From the NCBI GenBank assembly GCA_018663815.1, contig JABJPQ010000043.1:1-6027 (forward strand): a DNA stretch of 6,027 nt, read 5' to 3'. Origin of the DNA: Halobacteriovoraceae bacterium. GTDB taxonomy: Bacteria; Bdellovibrionota; Bacteriovoracia; Bacteriovoracales; Bacteriovoracaceae. The notes below the pieces were generated by a model. That model saw only the letters and a list, made by a program, of their open reading frames with translations. It searched no databases and was not told the DNA's origin. The position numbers were made by a program, and so were the translations under genes. This document shows, piece after piece, positions 1 through 5,808 of this stretch (position 1 is the first letter of the stretch; the number at the start of each line of letters is the position of its first letter).

Positions 1-2
1 CA

Positions 3-494
3 ATTACTTTATTGGCCGCAGGCATGAGTACCCTCGACGGTATTTTAGTTGCACTCTCTTCAATGGTGGTAAATGATATCTATATTCCTTATAAAGGAAA
101 AGATAATATTGACTCGGCCAAAGCTTTAAAACTGTCACGTCTTTTTCTAATTCTAATTGGGCTTATAAGCCTTGTTATTGCATGGAACCCACCCCAATTA
201 GTAGGACTCTTTGCTCAAAAAGGTGTCTATGCTTTAGCTGCAGCAAGCGTCATTCCCATTGTAGTAGGAGTTTTTAGCCAGGAAAAAGTAAACCCAAATT
301 ATATCTTTATTGCGAGTGGTATTGGTTTTTTCGGACATTTAATTTTAAACACTTTTGGAGGAGTTGCAAATCCTGCTGTTAGTAGTATGTATTCTATTTT
401 TATGTCGGCACTCTTTATAATTACAATTCTATTTATCAATAAACAAATTAATTTAGCTATCTTCACAGGCAATTCCAAACGAGGAACAAAATGA
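3..494 (+). CDS. Sodium:solute symporter (SSS family), C-terminal part, 5' end outside window
   Basis: This is the end of an inner-membrane Na+-coupled solute importer. The frame is open to the left edge, so the gene starts outside the window; 163 residues are visible, counted from the Ile codon at nt 3. Residues 1-27 hold a hallmark helix of the family, with the AAGMSTLDGILVALSS pattern. The Ser9-Thr10 pair aligns with the two hydroxyl residues on TM8 that coordinate sodium in SSS proteins such as vSGLT (family knowledge). Four more hydrophobic helices follow, at about 44-61, 74-91, 100-118 and 129-146, then a short basic tail (KRGTK). Family members usually have around 500 residues, so roughly two thirds is missing. 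The substrate cannot be told from this part. The stop codon TGA (492-494) overlaps the ATG of the hydrolase gene, indicating cotranscription and probably translational coupling. The family call is firm; the solute is unknown. Confidence 0.88.
   Translation: MTLLAAGMSTLDGILVALSSMVVNDIYIPYKGKDNIDSAKALKLSRLFLILIGLISLVIAWNPPQLVGLFAQKGVYALAAASVIPIVVGVFSQEKVNPNYIFIASGIGFFGHLILNTFGGVANPAVSSMYSIFMSALFIITILFINKQINLAIFTGNSKRGTK
481..485 (+). promoter_or_regulatory. Ribosome binding site of the exported hydrolase gene
   Basis: GAGGA lies 5 nt before the ATG at 491, inside the last codons of the symporter gene. It supports the ATG that overlaps the symporter stop as the true start, and allows either re-initiation or independent initiation. 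Confidence 0.65.
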
Positions 495-1534
495 AAAACA
501 TCCTATTTTTACTCTTATTTTTAACTCTATCTAAGCAAGTACTTGCTGCGAGACTGACAGGTTTCGTAAACACTTCCAATGGTAGTGAATTATACGTTCA
601 ATATACTAAGGCAGAACCTGGCAAACCTACTTTTGTTTTTATTAATGGCCTTGTGTATGAAATTGAACGTTGGTCAAAAGTAAGTCAAGCTTTAACCAAA
701 CTTGGCTATGGTGTTTTACATTACGAATTTGAAGGTCAAAATAGAAGTTACCTCCAATCTATGAATAATAATAATGGTCATCCAAATTGGCTCTATAAGG
801 GGATAAAATTGGATGATAGTGCACAACAATTAAAAGAGATTCTCGATTACTTTAATATTTCAAATGCAAATATAGTGGGTCTCTCATATGGATCAACCAT
901 AGCTGCGACCTTTGCTAAAAACCACCCAGAGTACATTAAAAATATTGTTCTTATGTCTCCCCTCATTATTTCTCTGGACCGTTACGATCCTCAAGGAAAA
1001 AACTTTCGCCTTTGGTTAAGTACACTCGATTTGTGGGGACCAATTGGTTCATATTGGTCTAATTATTATTATGACATGGTTTATAAGTGGTACTACAGTA
1101 AACAATCCAGCACTCGTAATTATGACTTTGGAAGGTGGGAAAAAGACTATTACAAATCTGTCTTTCAACAAGTAAAGTCAGTTAATAACTTTGATTTAAG
1201 AAAAATTAATTTTAAAGATAATCTTGACGGAAAAAAACTTCATCTTATTACAGCTTCTAAAGAGAATAAAGTCTATTTACCAGATCAATTGAGTATGTGG
1301 AATATTTGGCCAAAAGAAATCAAAGGAAGCTTAGTTCACATTCAAGGAGCCTCTCATGCTATTCCTGACTCTGCTCCAGCATTTAGTATTGCCATTTTAG
1401 ATTCGATTGCCAAAGAAGAAAATATTATGTTTAAGGGCAGCTCATTTAAAGCTGAAATTAAAAATGGCAAACTTGTGCTTGATTATTTCGAGCTAAATAA
1501 ATATTATTTTCCGAATAAGCTTAATTTCAAGTGA
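491..1534 (+). CDS. Exported alpha/beta-hydrolase fold protein
   Basis: A 347-residue serine-hydrolase-like protein, likely secreted to the periplasm or beyond. Residues 1-19 form a Sec signal peptide: Lys2, a leucine/phenylalanine core, then a VLA|A cleavage site. No lipobox Cys is seen. The alpha/beta-hydrolase signs are the FINGL oxyanion-loop segment (50-54, usually HG), the nucleophile elbow G-L-S-Y-G (130-134, Ser132), and a late GASHA segment with catalytic His289. After the strand LHLIT, the position normally held by the acidic residue is Glu258, in place of the usual Asp. A Tyr/Trp-rich stretch at 182-221 sits where the lid domain is inserted. The last 30 or so residues are a hydrophilic tail beyond the fold. 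The start is supported by GAGGA 5 nt upstream. The gene overlaps the symporter by 4 bp, so both are probably expressed together. Esterase, lipase, peptidase or haloperoxidase-like activity cannot be separated from sequence alone. Confidence 0.85.
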   Translation: MKNILFLLLFLTLSKQVLAARLTGFVNTSNGSELYVQYTKAEPGKPTFVFINGLVYEIERWSKVSQALTKLGYGVLHYEFEGQNRSYLQSMNNNNGHPNWLYKGIKLDDSAQQLKEILDYFNISNANIVGLSYGSTIAATFAKNHPEYIKNIVLMSPLIISLDRYDPQGKNFRLWLSTLDLWGPIGSYWSNYYYDMVYKWYYSKQSSTRNYDFGRWEKDYYKSVFQQVKSVNNFDLRKINFKDNLDGKKLHLITASKENKVYLPDQLSMWNIWPKEIKGSLVHIQGASHAIPDSAPAFSIAILDSIAKEENIMFKGSSFKAEIKNGKLVLDYFELNKYYFPNKLNFK

Positions 1535-1572
1535 ATTTGAACTTTTAACTTAAAGTCCCTTCATTATTTAAC

Positions 1573-1595
1573 TCAATCCAACGAAAAGAGATTGA
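1573..1595 (+). repeat. Small inverted repeat in the chemoreceptor leader
   Basis: TCAATC (1573-1578) and GATTGA (1590-1595) are perfect inverted arms of 6 bp around an 11-nt loop. The element lies just upstream of the chemoreceptor ribosome binding site and covers the alternative TTG start at 1592. It could be an RNA hairpin or a protein binding site. The arms are short and AT-rich, so chance is a real alternative. Confidence 0.25.
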
Positions 1596-1604
1596 ATATA
1601 TTGA

Positions 1605-1609
1605 AAGGA
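1605..1609 (+). promoter_or_regulatory. Ribosome binding site that decides the chemoreceptor start
   Basis: AAGGA is the only good Shine-Dalgarno match in the leader. It stands 9 nt before the ATG at 1619, 3 nt before the ATG at 1613, and downstream of the TTG at 1592. The spacing favours 1619; it makes 1613 tight and 1592 unlikely. Confidence 0.55.
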
Positions 1610-1618
1610 AAAATGAAT

Positions 1619-3949
1619 ATGTTAGGTAAAACCTCTTTAAGTAATAAAATTATTGTTGGCTTCTTATTAAGTGGGCTAATTCCTTGTATGATTCTTTCTG
1701 TTTTTGTCTATCAACAAACAAAGGAATCATTATTAGAGGAGGCTCAGAAAAAACTAATTTCAGTTAGAGAAGTTAGAGCATTTCAATTAGAGTCTTTATA
1801 CGAAACAATGGCCGGACAAGTAAAAGCATTAGCAGCAAATAAAGTCACCTTAAATGCTACTACTGAATTTATTAAAGGGTTTTCCAGGTTTCAATTAGAC
1901 GGCAGTAAAAAAGAAGAAAAAATAACATCTTTAAAAAAATATTATGATGAGCAATTTTCCCAATCATATCAAAAATCTAATAATGAAAAAGAAACAAATC
2001 GTACGAATGAGATACTCGATACAATGAAACCGATAGCTAAAGACTTACAATATACTTACATTAGTAATAATGAGTTTCCTTTGGGAGAAAAAGACAAACT
2101 CTATGATGTAGGCAATAAGACATTATATAATGATGTACATATCAATTATCATGATACCTACCGTAAATATTTAAATACTTTTGGCTATTATGATATTTTT
2201 CTTGTTTCCACCAGAGGGACTGTAGTTTATTCGGTTTTTAAGGAACTGGACTTTGCGACCAACCTTTTAACTGGCCCCTATAAAGGTTCAGGTTTAGCAA
2301 ATGCCTTTAAAGGTGCTCTAAACAAAAAAGAAGGTGAACATTTCTTCACCGAAATTAATAAATACTTTCCGAGTTATGAATCACCAGCACAGTTTGTATC
2401 GGCACCTGTTTATGTCGATTCTAAATTATATGGCGTTTTAGTTTTTCAAATCCCAGTGGCAAAAATCAATCATATCATGACTGGGAATCAAAAATGGAAG
2501 GAACAAGGACAAGGAAATTCAGGCGAGACTTATATCATTGGAAAAGATAAATCGATGAAAAGTCTTTCTCGTTTTTTAGCAGAAGATGAAAAAGGTTTTT
2601 TCACCACGATGAAAGATCTAGGCGTTGTGCAAGAAGATCTCGATTATATGAAAGCGAAAAAAACATCTGCCGTTGTCGCAAAGATAGAAACGAGTGGAGC
2701 TGAAAAAGTTATCAATGGAGAAAAAGGGTTTGCCATTTTTCCCGATTATCGAGGTGTAAACGTACTCAGTGCTTTTAAACCCTTACATATTCCAGGTCTA
2801 GAGTGGTTCGTCCTGAGTGAAATGGATGAAGATGAAGCTCTTTCATCTGTATATTACATGCAAAAAGTCATTTTTGCACTTGTTGCATTCGCAATGTTTA
2901 TTAATTTTCTTATGTCCTTCTTTTTTTCAGGGTCAATATCAAAACAATTAGTAACTCTATCAACAAAACTTCAGCATGCCGCAGAATCACTTATGAGCGC
3001 TTCAAAAGGGGTTTCTTTAGGAGCATCTGATCTTTCGGCTTCAACTCAAGAACAAGCAGCAAGTCTACAAGAGACTTCCTCATCAATTAATGAGATTGCG
3101 GCCATGGTGGATACAACTTCAATTAGTGCTAAAGAAGCTGCGGAACTTTCGGAATCAAGTCAGGTTAATGCAAATAATGGTCAAAAGAAAATAGAATATT
3201 TAAAAGTTAAAATCGATGAAATCCACAATAGTAATAACAACCTTATAAACAGCGTAGAAAAGAATAATAACGAAGTTGAAAATATCAAAAATGTGATTAG
3301 TGAGATTGGTAATAAAACTAAAGTTATTAATGATATTGTTTTTCAAACGAAATTATTGTCCTTTAATGCATCCGTAGAGGCTGCGAGAGCAGGAGAAGTT
3401 GGAAAAGGCTTTGCCGTTGTTGCGGAAGAAATTGGGGCACTCGCAGAAATGAGTGGTACTGCCGCTGCCGAGATTTCAGATTTGCTAACAAAAAGTATAA
3501 AAGAAGTTAGCCAAATTGTAGAGAAATCTAAAAGTAATATTTCATCTGTTGTAGATGAAGGGAAAGAAAAAGTGAATGAGGGACTTAAAGAAGTTCAAAA
3601 CGCAACAGAAATCCTAAGAGGACTAGTGTCAGACTTTCAAAAAGTTAATAGCTCTGTTCAAGAAATTGCTCACTCATCATCAGAACAAGCAGTTGGTGTC
3701 GGAGAAGTTAATCAAGCAATAGCACAAATTGATCAAGCCACTCAACTAAGTACTCAGGTTGCACACGATTCTTTACAACGAGCATCTTCTTTAAAAGATG
3801 AAGCTGACAATCTTGCCCATTTAGTCGCTAATATTCAAGCAATTGTTTTTGGAAAGGATAAACGTTTACGTATAGATGAGGCAAAAAAGAGTAAGCTTAA
3901 TAACAGAACTACCTCACCAAATACTTTGTCTGTAAAAAAAGCAGCATAA
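1619..3949 (+). CDS. Methyl-accepting chemotaxis protein, dCache sensor, HAMP-less
   Basis: A transmembrane chemoreceptor that would signal through CheW and CheA to the flagellar motor or another motility system. With the ATG at 1619 it has 776 residues (numbering used here); ATG 1613 or TTG 1592 would add 2 or 9. TM1 is about 11-32. Residues 33-411 form a periplasmic double-Cache sensor, recognised by the GYYDIFLV...[15 protein letters not shown] segment (189-216), a second module with [18 protein letters not shown] (302-319), and a conserved WKEQG link between them. TM2 is about 416-437. Only some 40 residues separate TM2 from the first methylation-type helix (STQEQAAS, around 475-482), too few for a normal HAMP domain. 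The hairpin tip, [19 protein letters not shown] at 575-593, keeps the residues matching Tsr F373, N381, E385, R388 and E391. A likely second methylation site is SSSEQA (E689/Q690). There is no C-terminal NWETF tether. The ligand is unknown. It ends in tandem stops (TAATAA). Confidence 0.93.
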   Translation: MLGKTSLSNKIIVGFLLSGLIPCMILSVFVYQQTKESLLEEAQKKLISVREVRAFQLESLYETMAGQVKALAANKVTLNATTEFIKGFSRFQLDGSKKEEKITSLKKYYDEQFSQSYQKSNNEKETNRTNEILDTMKPIAKDLQYTYISNNEFPLGEKDKLYDVGNKTLYNDVHINYHDTYRKYLNTFGYYDIFLVSTRGTVVYSVFKELDFATNLLTGPYKGSGLANAFKGALNKKEGEHFFTEINKYFPSYESPAQFVSAPVYVDSKLYGVLVFQIPVAKINHIMTGNQKWKEQGQGNSGETYIIGKDKSMKSLSRFLAEDEKGFFTTMKDLGVVQEDLDYMKAKKTSAVVAKIETSGAEKVINGEKGFAIFPDYRGVNVLSAFKPLHIPGLEWFVLSEMDEDEALSSVYYMQKVIFALVAFAMFINFLMSFFFSGSISKQLVTLSTKLQHAAESLMSASKGVSLGASDLSASTQEQAASLQETSSSINEIAAMVDTTSISAKEAAELSESSQVNANNGQKKIEYLKVKIDEIHNSNNNLINSVEKNNNEVENIKNVISEIGNKTKVINDIVFQTKLLSFNASVEAARAGEVGKGFAVVAEEIGALAEMSGTAAAEISDLLTKSIKEVSQIVEKSKSNISSVVDEGKEKVNEGLKEVQNATEILRGLVSDFQKVNSSVQEIAHSSSEQAVGVGEVNQAIAQIDQATQLSTQVAHDSLQRASSLKDEADNLAHLVANIQAIVFGKDKRLRIDEAKKSKLNNRTTSPNTLSVKKAA

Positions 3950-3957
3950 TAAGATAT

Positions 3958-4779
3958 TTATTTTTGTCCGTGTAAATGAACGTCTCTTTGAGGAAATGGA
4001 ATTGATATGCCTGCCTTATCAAGTTCTTTTTTAACGTTTTCGAGCATATATATATAAACATCCCAATAATGGACAGGTTTACAATATGGTCTTACGGCAA
4101 AATTCACAGAGCTATCAGCGAGCTCACTAACAAAGACATCTGGACCAATATTAGTAAGAGCATTAGGACATGCCTTAGCTACGTTTGTGAAAACTTCTTT
4201 CGCTTTATCGATATCATCCGTATATGAAATACCAAATGTCAGATCAACCCTTCTTTCTTGATTGATAGAGTAATTTTTAATAGGGCTACTCGAGATTTCT
4301 CCATTCGGAATATAATAAACAATATTATCTGGGGATAAAAGAACAGTAACAAAGGGTTGAATTGACTCAACAACACCGATTACACCATTTGTTTCTATGA
4401 GGTCACCTTTCTTAATTGGCTTAAAAATGAGTATAAGCACTCCCCCCGCAAAATTGCCAAGGCTTCCTTGCAAGGCCATTCCGATTGCAAGTCCGGCTGC
4501 ACCTAGGACAGCGATGAGAGAAGTTGTTTGCACCCCCAACATTCCGACAATGCTAATATAGAGAATCACTTTACCAAGAATTGTTGCAATTCCTACCAGG
4601 TAAGGCTGTAATGTATCATCAAATTTAATTTTAGAAAGACCGCTATCAAAAATTTTCCCGAGGATTCCAATAACCCAAGACCCAACAAAAAGAGTTACAA
4701 TGGCCAATAATATTTTAGGGCCATAAGACATTACCATCTCAATTGCTTTTTCTGCATATATCTGAGTATCAAAATTCAT
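3958..4779 (-). CDS. mscS: Small-conductance mechanosensitive channel, MscS family
   Basis: An inner-membrane channel that opens under membrane tension to release solutes during hypo-osmotic shock. Its 273 residues match the compact E. coli MscS (286). Hydrophobic helices lie at about 20-41 and 60-82. The pore helix TM3 spans about 86-118 and contains GAAGLAIGMALQGSLGNFAGG (93-113), which aligns residue for residue with E. coli MscS 101-121. Gate Leu105 is kept as Leu97, gate Leu109 is Met101, and the kink Gly113 is Gly105. The soluble beta domain follows, with FKPIKKGD (119-126) and the IPNG motif (157-160). The C-terminal domain ends with the typical ISIPFPQRDVHL segment. The ATG at 4779 is supported by AAAAGG 7 nt upstream. 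The gene converges on the chemoreceptor gene and probably has its own promoter. The symbol names the family; this genome may carry several paralogues. Confidence 0.93.
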   Translation of the reverse strand: MNFDTQIYAEKAIEMVMSYGPKILLAIVTLFVGSWVIGILGKIFDSGLSKIKFDDTLQPYLVGIATILGKVILYISIVGMLGVQTTSLIAVLGAAGLAIGMALQGSLGNFAGGVLILIFKPIKKGDLIETNGVIGVVESIQPFVTVLLSPDNIVYYIPNGEISSSPIKNYSINQERRVDLTFGISYTDDIDKAKEVFTNVAKACPNALTNIGPDVFVSELADSSVNFAVRPYCKPVHYWDVYIYMLENVKKELDKAGISIPFPQRDVHLHGQK

Positions 4780-4786
4780 CGTGTGA

Positions 4787-4792
4787 CCTTTT
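4787..4792 (-). promoter_or_regulatory. Ribosome binding site of the MscS channel gene
   Basis: On the minus strand AAAAGG is followed by 7 nt and the ATG at 4779. It fixes the start of the channel gene; no competing start has a similar site. Confidence 0.6.
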
Positions 4793-4810
4793 ATTTGGAT
4801 TAAAAAACAT

Positions 4811-4839
4811 TTTCTAGATTATTAATAACTTATTGTCAA
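4811..4839 (-). promoter_or_regulatory. Predicted sigma70-type promoter of the MscS channel gene
   Basis: On the minus strand a perfect TTGACA (-35, 4839 to 4834) is followed by a 17 bp spacer and TAGAAA (-10, 4816 to 4811, 4 of 6 matches). The start of transcription would fall near 4804, giving a leader of about 25 nt with the ribosome binding site in it. It lies wholly in the 76 bp gap after the methyltransferase stop. A 10 bp perfect palindrome, TTATTAATAA (4819-4828), sits in the spacer. This is a consensus match only. Confidence 0.55.
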
Positions 4840-4855
4840 TTAGGGGTGTTTTTAA

Positions 4856-5689
4856 CTAAATAACTTTATAAAAATTAACATAACGATCTTGTTGCTTACG
4901 ACTTTTAATGGAGTCGATTTTTTCTAGGGTCTCAAGCTTGTCTAAGGCATCAAGCATTAAGTCATCCCATCCAGAAATAAAAAGGATATAGAATTTTGCG
5001 CCATCGGAGATCATCTTTTCAAAGTATGAAACGAGTAAAGAAACATCATCTGTTCCTACTGGATCATAGAGATAATAGCCATCAAATCCTAAAAAATCAT
5101 TGGGTCTTTCCAAAAAATTACAGGTCTTAAAGAATAGATTTTTTAAATCAAAATATTTTGCAATAGAATTAGTAAATTCTACTCTCTCATTTACTAGCTC
5201 AAGACCGACATACTCTAATTCCCTATCAACCTCAAGCGCCATATAAAGGAGAGCGCGTCCTGTACCAGAACCCAAATCACAAACAGAGTTAATATCATCG
5301 TGAGAATTTATAAATTCAATAATCAAATCTAAGTCATAATAGCAAGCAGTGTAAACATGGTATCCTTCACCGAAGATAATATTCTCTTCAACCTCACGAT
5401 CTTCAGGGTATAGATGTGATATTTCGCTAACCCACAGTAAACGATCTAGAATCAAATCTTGAAAGCTAAAATCTATTCCATCTGCCTTAATAACGTTCTT
5501 CACCAATTTGAATATTTGTTTAACGAGAGCAAAACTAAGATTCTCGAAGAAGGCCTGTCTGATAACAAGGTTATCTTTGCGATTAACTGAACAAACTTTA
5601 TTTAAAAATTTAGTTTGCTTAACCAGAGGTTTAGTTAGGATATTTTCCCATTGGGTACGTGGACTTTTAAACATGCAGCACATTAGCAT
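4856..5689 (-). CDS. Class I SAM-dependent methyltransferase, substrate unknown
   Basis: A soluble 277-residue protein with a Rossmann-type methyltransferase core. Motif I is VCDLGSGTGR (136-145), the glycine loop that binds S-adenosylmethionine. The second strand ends in GLELVNER (162-169), where Glu164 would contact the ribose hydroxyls. The fourth strand ends in GYYLYDP (204-210), at the usual active-site position. The first 105 residues or so are predicted mainly helical and contain no motif I know; a conserved-looking FGEGYHVYTA segment (106-115) leads into the core. The E-x-x-x-x-R pattern and the GSGTGR loop recall DOT1-like methyltransferases, but that is not enough to name a substrate (protein, RNA or small molecule). 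The start is uncertain: ATGs at 5689, 5683 and 5674 are all in frame, and none has a good ribosome binding site. The upstream in-frame stop is at 5705-5707. The gene is divergent from the helicase and upstream of the MscS gene on the same strand. The stop is TAG. Confidence 0.8.
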   Translation of the reverse strand: MLMCCMFKSPRTQWENILTKPLVKQTKFLNKVCSVNRKDNLVIRQAFFENLSFALVKQIFKLVKNVIKADGIDFSFQDLILDRLLWVSEISHLYPEDREVEENIIFGEGYHVYTACYYDLDLIIEFINSHDDINSVCDLGSGTGRALLYMALEVDRELEYVGLELVNERVEFTNSIAKYFDLKNLFFKTCNFLERPNDFLGFDGYYLYDPVGTDDVSLLVSYFEKMISDGAKFYILFISGWDDLMLDALDKLETLEKIDSIKSRKQQDRYVNFYKVI

Positions 5690-5699
5690 TAATGTTTCG

Positions 5700-5708
5700 T
5701 TATTTCAT
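5700..5708 (-). other. Two-codon leader ORF (Met-Lys-stop) before the methyltransferase
   Basis: On the minus strand ATG AAA TAA is preceded by AAGGGA with a 6-nt spacer, a better initiation site than any of the methyltransferase's own ATGs. It is out of frame with the methyltransferase, and its stop ends 10 nt before the first methyltransferase ATG (5689). Ribosomes ending here could re-initiate at that ATG, or the mini-ORF could stall them. The arrangement may also be chance. Confidence 0.3.
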
Positions 5709-5714
5709 CTATTA

Positions 5715-5720
5715 TCCCTT
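5715..5720 (-). promoter_or_regulatory. Strong Shine-Dalgarno sequence in the methyltransferase leader
   Basis: AAGGGA on the minus strand is the only strong ribosome binding site upstream of the methyltransferase. It lies 25 nt from the ATG at 5689, too far for direct use, and 6 nt from the ATG of the two-codon ORF. Confidence 0.4.
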
Positions 5721-5740
5721 AGTAGAGTCGTAATTACACA

Positions 5741-5768
5741 ATAATACTTTTTTTACAAATATTTCCAA
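5741..5768 (-). promoter_or_regulatory. Predicted promoter of the methyltransferase gene
   Basis: On the minus strand TTGGAA (-35, 5768 to 5763, 4 of 6) is followed by a 16 bp spacer and TATTAT (-10, 5746 to 5741, 5 of 6). Transcription would start near 5734, giving a leader of about 45 nt that contains AAGGGA and the two-codon ORF. A GTAATTAC palindrome (5730-5737) overlaps the expected start. A second -10-like GATAAT (5716-5711) lacks a matching -35 box. Confidence 0.45.
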
Positions 5769-5774
5769 GTCGCT

Positions 5775-5803
5775 TTTACAGACCAAGTAAACTTCAATAA
5801 AAT
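5775..5803 (+). promoter_or_regulatory. Predicted promoter of the helicase gene
   Basis: TTTACA (-35, 5775-5780, 5 of 6) is followed by a 17 bp spacer and TAAAAT (-10, 5798-5803, 5 of 6). The start of transcription would fall at about 5810, within a base or two of the GTG at 5809, so the message would have practically no leader. The -35 box is 6 bp from that of the divergent methyltransferase promoter. This is a consensus match only, in AT-rich DNA. Confidence 0.5.
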
Positions 5804-5808
5804 ACCTT

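Noticed and set aside
1541..1556. ACTTT/AAAGT inverted repeat after the hydrolase stop, as a terminator
   Set aside because: The stem has five mostly A-T pairs with a 6-nt loop, and is followed by CCCTT rather than a T run.
1591..1605. Two ATTGAA direct repeats spaced 9 bp apart before the chemoreceptor
   Set aside because: Six-base AT-rich repeats are expected by chance here; no third copy or symmetry supports an operator.
1592..1618. TTG at 1592 as the chemoreceptor start
   Set aside because: It is a weak start codon with only a poor AAAGAG-like site before it, while a good AAGGA lies downstream and serves the ATG at 1619. Still possible, so noted in the gene entry.
3929..3945. Run of seven T on the minus strand downstream of the MscS stop, as an intrinsic terminator
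   Set aside because: No GC-rich stem lies immediately before it; the preceding bases TTATTATGCTGC do not fold on themselves.
3922..3975. Imperfect direct repeat TTTGTCTGT / TTTGTCCGTGT around the convergent gene ends
   Set aside because: It is short and imperfect, inside coding sequence of both genes, with no associated element; best explained by chance.
5508..5744. A 78-codon plus-strand open frame antisense to the start of the methyltransferase
   Set aside because: It lies almost wholly opposite the methyltransferase gene, has no ribosome binding site or recognisable motif, and the minus-strand frame has clear SAM-binding motifs.
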